In this document: piece after piece, positions 28,088 to 38,282 of the stretch | How positions within the stretch are numbered: position 1 is the first letter of the stretch | Layout: each line of letters starts with the position of its first letter | NCBI GenBank assembly: GCA_965198045.1 | Contig: CBDAOL010000011.1 | Span: forward strand, 579,802 to 643,801 | Direction: 5' to 3' | DNA: 64,000 nt | From: CBDDEC01 sp965198045 | GTDB lineage: Bacteria > Chloroflexota > Dehalococcoidia > UBA2979 | Program-made: the position numbers and the translations under genes | Notes under the pieces: model-generated | What the model saw: only the letters and a program-made list of their open reading frames with translations | Told to the model about the DNA's origin: nothing | The model's database searches: none

Positions 28088-28407
28088 GTCGTGCTCCCCG
28101 CCCGGCGCTCGATCACGGCAAAAGCGCGGGCGTCGACCGCGGTCCGCAACTCGCGGCCGCGGTGAGCGAACTCATGCGCGCGCGTGACCGCCCGCTCGCG
28201 CTGCTCAGCGCTCGGCTGCACGTCCGGGTGCGAGGTGATGCAATCGATGGGGCAGAGCGGCATGCAGATGTTGCAGTCGATGCACCACTCATCCTTGATC
28301 ACATGGTGCCGATGGCCGGTCGAGAAGTACTTGATCGCGCCCGTCGGGCACGCCAACCGGCAGAGCCCGCAGTTGATGCAGGGTTCCAGTTCGATGCGGT
28401 AGGTCAT
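28084..28407 (-). CDS. 2[4Fe-4S] ferredoxin
   Basis: A 107-residue protein from the ATG at 28407 (MTYRIELEPCINCGLCRLAC). Two full cluster motifs are present: CINCGLCRLACPTG and CIDCNICMPLCPID, each CxxCxxCxxxCP. A 45-residue charged C-terminal extension (SAEQRERAVTRAHEFAHRG) is unusual and could be a docking segment. It lies 22 bp after the restored end of one ferritin-like gene and overlaps the start of the next by 4 bp, which points to a dedicated electron donor for the pair. Confidence 0.9.
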   Translation of the reverse strand: MTYRIELEPCINCGLCRLACPTGAIKYFSTGHRHHVIKDEWCIDCNICMPLCPIDCITSHPDVQPSAEQRERAVTRAHEFAHRGRELRTAVDARAFAVIERRAGSTT

Positions 28408-28429
28408 CCAGCGATCACGCGCACTCGGT

Positions 28430-29383
28430 TCAGTCGCCGGCGGCCGCGGTCGAACCACCCGAGGGCGCCTCGGGCTGCGCGTCCGGCTCGTAGCCGTCCG
28501 ACAGCGGACCGACCAGCACCGATGTCGCACGGTCGGTCTCGCCCTGCATGAAGTCGATCACCTCCGCCTTCACCTCGGCGGAGAGGTGCCTTCACCTCGG
28601 CGGAGACGTGCCTTCACCTCGGCGGAGAGGTGCCTTCACCTCGGCGGAGACGTTGCGTCCGACGCGATCGCGCATCGCCTCGGTCATGGCCTGAGCGCGC
28701 ATCGCGACCTGCTCGGCCTGCGGCTTGTCCTCGGCGATCTTCTTGAGGAACCAGTCGCCGATGGCGACGTGGACGACCTCGTCGGCCCAGTTGTAGTCGT
28801 ACACCAGCGTCATCATGTCGTCACCGATGTGCTCGCCGAGGCGACTCACGCCGGAGAAGAGCCGCAGCGCCGCCCCCTCGACCCCGACGTTCGTCGAGGA
28901 CAGCGACATCACCGGGTTGAGCTGGCGGATGCGCATGGCCTGGCGCTGCTCCTCGCTCATCTGGTCCCCGACGCTCGCGCCGGCCAGCGTGTCCGGGTAC
29001 TCGCCCAGTGTGCCGCCGTACTCGAGCTCGAGCAGCTCCGTGCCCAGGCGTGCGTGGCGCACCTCGTCCCAGGTCTGGCGCACCATCGCGTGGATCAGAC
29101 CGTCCGGGACCTCCTGGTCCTCCCAGCGGGCCACGTTGCGGCCGAACGCGTCGATGCCGGCGTACTCCGCGCTCACGATCGAGGAGACCATCGCGCGCTT
29201 GTACTCCACGTCCTCCGGGTCCGAGATGATCAGCCGCTGCAGCACGTCCGCGCCGTAGTTCTCAGCGCCGCCGATCTTCTCCTCGAGGCGCTCGCGCTCC
29301 GCGTCGTCGATCACCGCCATCGGGCGGTACTCGGGGTTGCGGACGGCGGGGTGGTCATCAAGGAAGGTGGCTAGAATGCCCAT
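28430..29383 (-). pseudogene. Diiron ferritin-like protein truncated by a 22-bp repeat array
   Basis: The start is ATG 29383 (MGILATFLDDHPAVRNPEYR), with CTCCGGAGG just upstream. Ligand-like residues appear in diiron order: Glu in SAEYAGIDAF, ExxH in DEVRHARLG, Glu in NVGVEGAAL and ExxH in ADEVVHVAIGDWF, resembling DUF455-type proteins. The frame hits TGA at 28592-28594 inside a 4 x 22-bp tandem array, giving 263 residues. Past the array the original frame resumes (AEVIDFMQGETDRATSVLVG) to TGA at 28430-28432. Removing three 22-bp units (66 bp) restores a 295-residue protein. The diiron core is upstream of the break, so a truncated product may still fold. Confidence 0.75.
28566..28653. repeat. 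Tandem array, 4 x 22 bp
   Basis: Four head-to-tail copies of GCCTTCACCTCGGCGGAGAGGT or its variant ending ACGT, in the order A-B-A-B. Copies 1 and 3 are identical and copies 2 and 4 are identical, so a 22-bp duplication seems to have diverged by one base and then been duplicated as a 44-bp block. The unit is not a multiple of three, so each copy changes frame. Confidence 0.95.
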
Positions 29384-29501
29384 GCGAGCCTCCGGAGGGG
29401 CGCCGGGCGAGCCCGGCCACTGCAATCGATTGCCTGCCTGAACGATATTCGTCGGCGATGTGACCCGTCAAACAACGGCCAATCTCAGGTGCGGCGTCCG
29501 T

Positions 29502-30860
29502 TCACTCAGGTTCGCCCGCATCGATACGCCCCAGCAGCTCCGCCGGATCGTAGACCTCGCCGCCCTTGACCACCGTGACGAGGTTGCGCGTCGCCGTGAT
29601 GTCCTCCAGCGGGTTGCCATCGATCACGAGCACGTCGGCGACGCGCCCCGCCTCCAGCGTGCCCTGCTCGCCGTCGGCCCGCAGCACGCGCGCCGCGTCG
29701 AGGGTGGCCGCCTGCAGCACGTCCGCGTTCGTAAAGCCGTTGCTGGCCAGCAGTTCGAGTTCGCTGTGCAACGAGAAGCCCGGGTTGAGCGGCGGCACCG
29801 CACCGACATCCGTGCTCGGCAGGACGCGGCCGCCGGCCGCGTGCACTCGATGCAAGAACTCGATCTGCTTGGCCTGTGCGACCTCGGCGATCTCGGAGGT
29901 CACGGGCTCGCTGGCTGGGGCGCCGCTAGCGGCACGCGCCGCCTGCAGTTGCTCGCGCATCGCCGCTCTCTGGCGGTCGCGTTCACGCATGATGCGCGGG
30001 CGGAACGCCTGTCCGGGACGCTCCTCGTCGGTCGCGCTGACCAGGCCACTGATGAGCACCGTGGTTGGGCTGATCGAAACCTCGTGCTCGACCAGCTGGC
30101 CGATGAAGTCGGTCACGTAATCTGCGTCGAGGTCGGCGTTGGCCCAGCCGTGGCTCAGCCACGACCAGTAGTCCGGGCGGCCGCCGTTGCCGCCCTCGCG
30201 CGTGTGCCGGTCCTCGGGCCGCGCGACGTCCTGGTAGACGGTCGCGTGCACATGCTCCAGGCAGTTGATCCCCAGCGCCACGGCCTCGCTCGCCCAGGTC
30301 CGTCCGAGGTGGCCCGTCACCGGGACGCGCCCGCCTGCGGCCTCGATCATCGGCCCGGCCAGGTCGGTTCGGAGCCCCGCGTAGAGTTTGATGCCGTCCA
30401 CGCCTCGATCGACCAGCTCGTTGATGTGCGCGACCCCCTCCTCGACGGTGGACTGCATCCACGTCAGTCCGCCCAGCGCGCCACCGAGGACAGACGGGTC
30501 GCCGTCGAGCAGTGGTCCGTAGACGAAGAGGCGAGGTCCGACGCGCTCGCCCGCCGCGATCGCCGCGCGCATCGGCAGCGACTCATCGACGTCCGATCCC
30601 ACATCGCGCACCGTCGTGATGCCCGTGCCGAGGAAGCTGTACAGCGAGTCGTCGCTGCAGAGCTGCACGTGCACGTGCATGTCGACGAGGCCCGGCATCA
30701 CGAAGCGCCCGCGCGCGTCGATCTGCTGCACACCGTCGGGCGGAGCCTCCGTCGAGGTGGAGACGATCCGCCCGTCCTCGATCAGGACGGTCGCGTCGTC
30801 GAGGGGTGCGTCGCGCGTCGCGTCCCAGACGCGTCCGCCGACGATGGCGAGTGCGCTCAC
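29502..30860 (-). CDS. Amidohydrolase family protein (imidazolonepropionase-like)
   Basis: A 452-residue metal-dependent hydrolase. The N-terminal LAIVGGRVWDATRDAPLDDA is the usual small beta domain, and GLVDMHVHVQL carries the HxH metal site. DGIKLYAGL has the Lys that is carbamylated in many relatives. VTGHLGRTWASEA and INCLEHVHA supply further His residues, and LPSTDVGAV the catalytic Asp. The C-terminal NPLEDITATRNLVTVVKGGE is typical. Substrates of this group include cyclic amides and peptides. It lies 1 bp upstream of a small conserved-looking gene and upstream of the diiron trio. Confidence 0.9.
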   Translation of the reverse strand: MSALAIVGGRVWDATRDAPLDDATVLIEDGRIVSTSTEAPPDGVQQIDARGRFVMPGLVDMHVHVQLCSDDSLYSFLGTGITTVRDVGSDVDESLPMRAAIAAGERVGPRLFVYGPLLDGDPSVLGGALGGLTWMQSTVEEGVAHINELVDRGVDGIKLYAGLRTDLAGPMIEAAGGRVPVTGHLGRTWASEAVALGINCLEHVHATVYQDVARPEDRHTREGGNGGRPDYWSWLSHGWANADLDADYVTDFIGQLVEHEVSISPTTVLISGLVSATDEERPGQAFRPRIMRERDRQRAAMREQLQAARAASGAPASEPVTSEIAEVAQAKQIEFLHRVHAAGGRVLPSTDVGAVPPLNPGFSLHSELELLASNGFTNADVLQAATLDAARVLRADGEQGTLEAGRVADVLVIDGNPLEDITATRNLVTVVKGGEVYDPAELLGRIDAGEPE

Positions 30861-30861
30861 G

Positions 30862-31209
30862 TTAGAACTCGTGGTTGATCGCCGACTCGAGTGTGTACTC
30901 GTAGTAGGTGATGGCCTCGGACACGGCGAAGTGGTCGCGAATGAACTCGATCTCCGGCTTCTTCGCCATCACCGAGTCAAGCTTGAGGTTCGCGCCGAGG
31001 TTCGGCCAGCGCATCACCGCCGGCATCTTCCGACCCGGGCGCGGCTCGATCGTCTCCTCGAGCATGTCGGGCTTGTGCGTCAGCTGGTACAGGTATGCAT
31101 CCGCGAGGATCTTGACCGCGTCGGTCCCCTGGCCCTCTCGCATGTGCTGGTAGGCGTTCTCGATCTGCGCGCGCAGATCGCCGTCCTGGATCTCGTCGGG
31201 CTTAGCCAT
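30862..31209 (-). CDS. Hypothetical 115-residue protein
   Basis: The start is placed at ATG 31209 (MAKPDEIQDGDLRAQIENAY); an in-frame ATG at 31239 is less likely. The sequence is soluble and mixed, with LADAYLYQLTHKPDMLEE and the central PGRKMPAVMRWPNLGANLKL. No known domain is recognised. It is followed after only 1 bp by the amidohydrolase gene and preceded by the LLM oxidoreductase gene. It could be a small subunit or a partner of one of these. Confidence 0.6.
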   Translation of the reverse strand: MAKPDEIQDGDLRAQIENAYQHMREGQGTDAVKILADAYLYQLTHKPDMLEETIEPRPGRKMPAVMRWPNLGANLKLDSVMAKKPEIEFIRDHFAVSEAITYYEYTLESAINHEF

Positions 31210-31712
31210 GCCGCGTCTCCACACTGGCGCGAACGCCACCTGGCGCTCGCGCGTGGTCCCGTCGAGGCTAGATCGAGGAGTTGATCGGGAACTCGACCCC
31301 GGCCAACTGCTCGTCGCGCCACGACCGGTGGACGGTCTCGTGCCGCTCCTTGAACTCGGGCAACACCTTCGTCCCGAACTCCTGGATCGACTCCATGATG
31401 TGCTCGTGCTTCCGGTCGCCCGCCTGCGCTACGAAGATCATCGTGTCCAAGTGCTGATCCTCGTAGAGCTTGAGCGTCTCGCGCACGCTGTCCACCGTGC
31501 CGATGGCGTTGCCCGAGCGTGCGGCGCGGCAGAGGGCGCGCTGCACCTCTTCCTCCGGCTCGCTCTCTCGGATCTGCGTCTCGGTGAGGAAACCACCGCG
31601 CGCCGCCTGCACCTCCGCCTCACCCTCCGAGGAGGAGTCGCGGTACTGCTTGTAGAGATTCTACGTGTCCGGCTGGTGCTTCCCGCCCGTCGCCGGGTTG
31701 TAGTAGTAGCCC

Positions 31713-31716
31713 AGCG
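31713..31716. repeat. Target-site duplication, left copy
   Basis: AGCG, matched by the right copy at 33288-33291. Keeping one copy restores the LLM reading frame exactly. Confidence 0.8.
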
Positions 31717-33287
31717 GAGGCTGTCGCATGGAGTGGCGTGGGCGGAGCGCCACGAGGGCCAAGAGGTCAGCCGGTCGGTTGTCGGGGCGGAGTAGCCGCC
31801 TCTCACAGGGCAGCGGCGCTACGCGGCCGCCACGGCGGCAGACCAGCCTCTTTGCCGGGGGTTGCCGTTCGCTGGCCAGGAGGACGGCCGCGCCCGGCGA
31901 TAGAGCTTCTTGAGGTTGTGGGTGGCGGCGATCAGCTTCCATTCGCTGGCGCACGAGGCGATCCCGCGCCGCATGAACCGGCGGATGCCGCGGTTCTCCT
32001 TGACGTCGCCGAAGACGGGTTCGATCATCCAGCGCCGCTGCTCGTAGAGACGCCGGCCACGCTGCGTCGCCAGCTTGCGATCCATCCGTTCACGGACGGA
32101 GAGCCCGGCAGGGATGCGCCCGCGCGGCGGCGCCGCGCCGACGCGCCGGTTGCGGTCGCTGCGGGTCGCGAGCAGCAGCTCCGGACCTGCGCTCCCCGCC
32201 TGCCGCACGTTCGCCTCGGAGTAGTAGCCGGCATCAGCCAGCAGCACGCGCGCCGGCCCGCAGTGTGCGGCCTGCAGGTTGCGGTGCATCACCTCGATCA
32301 TCGGTTGCAGCTCGTGCATGTCGGTCGCCTGTCGGCTCACCTCGGCCGCGACGATGATCTGGTCGCGGGTCGTCACCGCCTGCACGTTGTAGCCTTGGAA
32401 GTAGCCGTGATAGTCGCGCACCACGCGGCTGTCCGGGTCGGTGACGTTCACCTTCGCACCCTGCTCGGGCTGCGGCGGCTTCGGGCGGCGCCCGCGCCGG
32501 TCCTTCTCCGCGCGGCTCCTGAGGCGTTGCTCGTAGTCCTCCTGCCGCTCCCGCTCTCGGGCCGCCAGTCGCTCCCGCGCCTCGTGCAACCGCTGCAGGC
32601 GCTCCTCGCGGTCCCTGAATCCCGGAGCCAACTCGTCGCCCCGCGCGTCGCCGAAGCGCGCGTTCTCCTCGGCGTCCACCCGCTCCGCTTCGTCGAGGAT
32701 GCGCCGCACCTCGGCCTCCAGGTCCGCATCCGTGCGGTTGCGCTCACGGCTGGCGTTGGCGTGCAGCTTGGTCCCGTCGAGCGCGACCACCCCGACCCGC
32801 ACCAGACCAGCCTCGGCGCACAGCCTGAGCACCTCGGCGAACAGTCCCGAGAGCGCCTCCTCGTGCTGCTGGCGGAAACGGCAGATCGTCGCGTGGTCGG
32901 GGTGCTGGTTCGCGGTCAGCACCCGGAGGGCGATGTCCTCCCGGCAGCGCCGTTCGATCTGGCGGCTCGAGCGCTCGCCCTCGCAGTAGGCGTAGAGCAC
33001 GAGCGCGACCATCATCGACGGCTCGTACGCCTTCCGCCCCCAACCGTCCTCGCGGTAGCGCTCGTAGAACGCGGTGAGGTCCAACTGGCTGACCGCATCG
33101 AGCACGAACCACGCGAGGTGGTCCCCGGGCAGCCAGTCGCGGAGGCTGGCGGGCATCAGGTATTGCTGGTCACGGTCGCACGGCAAGAAACGCTGGGTCA
33201 CGGCGGCACCTCGGAATCACTCCGCCCCCGCCGCCATGCTCATCGTATAGCGATGTCCCCCTCTTCGTGGGTTTGTGCGACAGCCTC
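31717..33287 (-). mobile_element. IS1182-type insertion sequence, 1571 bp
   Basis: Bounded by perfect 12-bp terminal inverted repeats, GAGGCTGTCGCA at 31717-31728 and its complement at 33276-33287. It is flanked by a 4-bp direct duplication AGCG (31713-31716 and 33288-33291). The element holds one complete transposase gene and interrupts the LLM gene. Intact ends and an intact ORF suggest a recent insertion and possible activity. Confidence 0.9.
31819..33201 (-). CDS. IS1182-family DDE transposase
   Basis: A 460-residue transposase. The N-terminus (MTQRFLPCDRDQQYLMPASL, then WLPGDHLAWFVLDAVSQLDL) and FYERYREDGWGRKAYEPSMM are typical of IS1182 family proteins. Catalytic residues are likely D in VVALDGTKLHANAS, D in VLLADAGYYSEANV and E in VFGDVKENRGIRRFM. 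A charged insertion of about 90 residues (RLQRLHEARERLAARERERQ) separates the first two. The frame is uninterrupted. Confidence 0.92.
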   Translation of the reverse strand: MTQRFLPCDRDQQYLMPASLRDWLPGDHLAWFVLDAVSQLDLTAFYERYREDGWGRKAYEPSMMVALVLYAYCEGERSSRQIERRCREDIALRVLTANQHPDHATICRFRQQHEEALSGLFAEVLRLCAEAGLVRVGVVALDGTKLHANASRERNRTDADLEAEVRRILDEAERVDAEENARFGDARGDELAPGFRDREERLQRLHEARERLAARERERQEDYEQRLRSRAEKDRRGRRPKPPQPEQGAKVNVTDPDSRVVRDYHGYFQGYNVQAVTTRDQIIVAAEVSRQATDMHELQPMIEVMHRNLQAAHCGPARVLLADAGYYSEANVRQAGSAGPELLLATRSDRNRRVGAAPPRGRIPAGLSVRERMDRKLATQRGRRLYEQRRWMIEPVFGDVKENRGIRRFMRRGIASCASEWKLIAATHNLKKLYRRARPSSWPANGNPRQRGWSAAVAAA

Positions 33288-33291
33288 AGCG
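33288..33291. repeat. Target-site duplication, right copy
   Basis: AGCG, identical to 31713-31716, directly outside the right inverted repeat. Confidence 0.8.
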
Positions 33292-34220
33292 AGTACGAGA
33301 AGAACCCGGGGCCACCCGCGGAGCGCTTCAGCGCCTCCTCGTCGGTTGGCCCGATCATGAACGTGTTCAACACCGCCAGCGCCGGGTTGATGGCCTGCCC
33401 GATCGGCATGCACTCCTCGCGCACGAGCCGGTAGTACTCGTTCGCGCGGTCGCCCAGCTCCTCCGGCGTCTCGAACCCGAAGCCCAGCGAGCCCATGCCG
33501 AGGCGTGCCGCCACCATCGTGGTCTCGCGCCTCGACGCGGCTACCCACAGCGGCGGGTGCGGCTTCTGGCGAGGCTTCGGCACCACGTTGCGCGACGGCA
33601 TCGAGAAGAACTCGCCCTCGAAGCCGCCGTAGGGCTCCTCGGTCATCATCTTCGTGATCTCGCGTGTGGACTCCTCCCACATCGCCTTCTTCATCCCGCG
33701 CTCGACCTCGAAGCCGCCCAGCTCCAAGTCGGACGCCGACTCCCCCGTGCCGAACTCCACGCGACCATCCGAGAGCAGATCGAGCGCCGCGATGCGCTCC
33801 GCGATGCGCGCCGGGTGGTTGTAGTTCGGCGGCGTCAGCACGATGCCATGGCCGAGGCGAATGTTCTTCGTGCGCTGCGACAGCGCCGCCATCATCAGCT
33901 CAGCCGCCGAGGAGTGTGAGTACTCCTCGAGGAAGTGATGCTCCACCTCGAACACGTAGTCAAAGCCGAGGGAGTCAGCGAGTTCGACCTGGTCCAGCAT
34001 CTCGTTGTAGATGCGGAACTCCGCCTCCTCGTCCCACGTCTCGTCGTCGTACTGCTTCGGGAGTTGGAGTTCGTAGAACAGTCCGAATTTCACGCCGTGC
34101 TTCGCCTTTGCTCCGTCGGCGCGGGTCGGTGGGACATCGTTTGCAACGCTCGGCTCATCCTGTTCGCCGCCCCTCGCGGTGTCAAGAGAGTGGGTCAAGA
34201 GATGGCTGAGATCGTCCGGC

Positions 34221-35085
34221 TAGCCAGCGGGCCCGAACGCTGGCGGCGGAGTCGGCGAGCGGTCGTCGAGGATGTCCTGCATCCGCACCTCGACCCGCTC
34301 CTTGATCTGCGCGTGCGTCAGGATGTAGAACCGCTCGTCTCGGATCGCCTCGAGCACGATCGCCCCCACCTCGTCCGGGGGCATCCCCTCGTCGAGAAAC
34401 GCGCTTCCATCTGCGTTCGCATCGTCGTCACCTGCTCCTCGTTGTCGCGCTCGTCACGGAGGTCCGCCGGCCGGTTGCGCTCCGCCGAGATGATGTGCGT
34501 CGCGATCATTCCCGGACACAGCACCGAGGCCCCGATTGGCGCGCCGTTGTTCTGCAAGTCGTAGTAGAGCCCCTCGGTCAGCCGCGTCACCGCGTGCTTC
34601 GACACGCCGTACACCGACCCGGGCCCGGTCGACAGGCCCAGCACCGACGACGTGTTCACGATGTGCCCGGGGTCGCCACCCTCGATCATCCGAGGCACGA
34701 ACGCCTGCAGGCCATGCACCACGCCCATCAGGTTCACCCCGAGCGTCCACGCCCAATCGTTCGCGCTCGCGGCCCAGACGCCCTCGCCGCCACCTCCACC
34801 GCCAGACACCCCGGCGTTGTTGCAGAGCACGTGCACCGCACCGAAGCGGTCGTACGCCGCATCCGCCAGCGCCTCGACCGACGCGAGACTCGAGACGTCC
34901 GTCTGCGCCGCCCGCACCTCGGCGCCGCTCACCAGCAACTCCCGCTCCGCGATCGCGAGCGGCTCCCGCTCGATGTCCGCGAGCACAAGCTTCATCCCGG
35001 CCTCGCCAAACCGCCCGGCCATCCCGCGGCCGATCCCACTCGCGGCCCCGGTGATGACAGCAACCCGCCCGGCAAACTCATCCAT
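34221..35085 (-). pseudogene. Short-chain dehydrogenase/reductase, frameshifted near C-terminus
   Basis: The gene starts at 35085 (MDEFAGRVAVITGAASGIGR), with the cofactor loop TGAASGIG at about 12-19, NNAG near 90 and the active-site YGVSK near 160. The frame passes MEARFSTRGC and departs from family sequence. In the next frame the protein continues as FLDEGMPPDEVGAIVLEAIR and DERFYILTHAQIKERVEVRM to TAG at 34221-34223. The paralogue at 57331-58196 has the same C-terminus (IPPSEVADKVLAAIRDEQFY), which confirms the join. The frame change lies at about 34400-34425. It is the first gene of the minus-strand catabolic block. Confidence 0.85.
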
Positions 35086-35392
35086 GACTCAGGCCTCCTT
35101 GGAGTCTCAGTAGAACTCCTGGAATATCCGTAAAATCGACTTTCGAAGCTGAGCGACCGAGCGCGGACGTGATTCCGCGCCTCTTCGCCCCGGCGAAACC
35201 CACAAGGACGGTCCCTACCCCCATCTGCCCCTCAAATCTCTCGAAACTTCCCAAACGTAGATATTGATGACGAGGTTTGACAAAGCCTCGGTAGATCCCT
35301 ACAAGGAAGCCAAGACAGGTGGGATCGCAATCGCCGGTGGTGTGCCGTACGGGGCACGCTCGCTGCTGGCGATCACCCGGAGGGAAAGATCA
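35086..35392. other. Divergent intergenic region (SDR / ABC importer)
   Basis: No credible ORF. It holds the promoter at 35277-35305 and, just before the importer start, a GGAGGGA ribosome-binding site (about 35379-35385). A frame open from 35264 runs into the binding-protein gene but is not protein-like. Nothing else is recognised. Confidence 0.6.
35277..35305 (+). promoter_or_regulatory. ABC importer operon promoter
   Basis: TTGACA (35277-35282), a 17-nt spacer and TACAAG (35300-35305). The -35 is perfect and the -10 matches 4 of 6. The importer ATG is about 88 bp downstream. Confidence 0.65.
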
Positions 35393-37192
<1,800 letters not shown>

Positions 37193-37247
37193 AGGCCTGC
37201 TGAGCGTGGGGCTGGGTAGCCGAAGGGAACGGTAGAAAGTAGTAGCA

Positions 37248-37281
37248 GGGCCGGGCGTCGCCTCCTCGCGACGCCCGGCCC
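37248..37281 (+). terminator. Intercistronic hairpin after the binding-protein gene
   Basis: A 13-bp stem GGGCCGGGCGTCG / CGACGCCCGGCCC with an 8-nt loop lies between the binding-protein stop and the first permease. No U-tract follows, so it more likely stabilises the upstream mRNA or attenuates transcription than stops it fully. Confidence 0.6.
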
Positions 37282-37337
37282 GCCCATTACTGCTCCGGTC
37301 GCTCGTCGAGACGCTCGAACCACCAAGGGAGAACGCA

Positions 37338-38282
37338 GTGGGCCGTTACGCGCTCCGCCGCATCATCTTCTTCGTTCCCGTCCTGCTGATCACCAGCCTG
37401 ATCACGTTCTTTGCGATCAACCTCGTGCCGGTCGAGCCCTGGATCATCTTCATCGGGCAGGATGCGCTGCCCGAGCAGATCGAGGGCTTTAACAGGACGC
37501 ACGGGCTCGACCGGCCCATCCTCGAACGCTACGTCGACTGGCTGGTCGGCATGGTCCAGGGCGATCCCGGATCGTCGTTCCTTGGCGGTCGGTCAATCCA
37601 GTCGGAGATGAAAGACCGACTCCCTGTGACCGCGATGATCATGATCTTCTCGCTCGGGTTCACGATGGTCTTCGGCATGGTCTTCGGAACGCTGGCCGCA
37701 GTGTTCCAGGACAGTCCGATTGACTACTTCGTACGATTCTTTGCGCTCTTCATGGGGTCGATCCCCGACTTCTACGCACTGACGCTGCTCCTCATTCTTC
37801 CCGCGATCTTCTGGAACTACTCGCCGCCGTTCGGATACGTTCCGCCGTGGGAGGATCCGGTCCGCAACTTCCGACAGATCTTGCCGCCGACACTCTTGCT
37901 GTCGCTCGGCGGTTCTGTCTTGCTGATGCGGCTCTCTCGGTCCTCGATGCTCGAAGTTCTGCGACAGGACTACATTCGTACTGCTCGTTCGAAGGGACTC
38001 GCTGAGCGCGTCGTGATCCTGCGCCACGCACTCCGCAACGCGCTCATTCCGGTGCTGACGATCGCCGGCGGCCTCGTCGGGGTGCTGCTCGGCGGAGCGA
38101 TCATCCTGGAGCGCATCACGGCGCTGCCTGGGCTCGGCCAGTACACGATCGTGGCAGTCCAGCAGCAAGACCACGCTGTCGTGATGGCACTCACGATGTA
38201 CGCCGTGCTGCTGGTCGTCACTACGAACTTGATTGTGGACCTGCTCTACGCGGTCGTCGATCCGCGGATCAGGTACACGTAA
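37338..38282 (+). CDS. ABC transporter permease, DppB type
   Basis: A 314-residue inner-membrane subunit starting at GTG 37338 behind AAGGGAGA. Six hydrophobic segments are visible, the first being RIIFFVPVLLITSLITFFAI. The EAA-like motif RSKGLAERVVILRHALRNAL near 218-237 contacts the ATPase. FFAINLVPVEP and LPEQIEGFNRTHGLDRPIL match the DppB/OppB N-terminal signature. Its stop overlaps the next permease start (TAATG). Confidence 0.95.
   Translation: MGRYALRRIIFFVPVLLITSLITFFAINLVPVEPWIIFIGQDALPEQIEGFNRTHGLDRPILERYVDWLVGMVQGDPGSSFLGGRSIQSEMKDRLPVTAMIMIFSLGFTMVFGMVFGTLAAVFQDSPIDYFVRFFALFMGSIPDFYALTLLLILPAIFWNYSPPFGYVPPWEDPVRNFRQILPPTLLLSLGGSVLLMRLSRSSMLEVLRQDYIRTARSKGLAERVVILRHALRNALIPVLTIAGGLVGVLLGGAIILERITALPGLGQYTIVAVQQQDHAVVMALTMYAVLLVVTTNLIVDLLYAVVDPRIRYT

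Larger units (their letters stand above)
31268..34198 (-). pseudogene. LLM-class flavin-dependent oxidoreductase split by an IS
   Basis: A luciferase-like F420/FMN-dependent monooxygenase. The 5' part (34198 or GTG 34093 to 33288) begins KFGLFYELQLPKQY and includes FEVEHHFLEEYSHSSAAELM and RIAALDLLSDGRVEFGTGES. The 3' part (31712 to 31268) includes RGGFLTETQIRESEPEEEVQ and ALCRAARSGNAIGT. Removing the IS and one copy of the 4-bp duplication joins the parts in frame as FFSYSL-GYYYNPATGG, giving 417 codons from the GTG. A further in-frame TAG at 31661-31663 (QPDT-stop-NLYKQY) fits a CAG-to-TAG change. The gene is therefore doubly broken. GTG 34093 fits the family N-terminus better than ATG 34198. 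Confidence 0.88.

Noticed and set aside
28566..28653. Tandem 22-bp repeats considered as a CRISPR array
   Set aside because: Units abut with no spacers and lie inside a coding frame.
31726..33239. Inner imperfect inverted repeat GCATGG...GGGCGGAG considered as the IS ends
   Set aside because: It gives no direct duplication and leaves the LLM gene out of frame; the outer GAGGCTGTCGCA repeats give both.
31738..33360. Plus-strand open frame (540 codons) across the IS
   Set aside because: Shadow of the transposase; it crosses the IS end, so it cannot be an ancestral gene.
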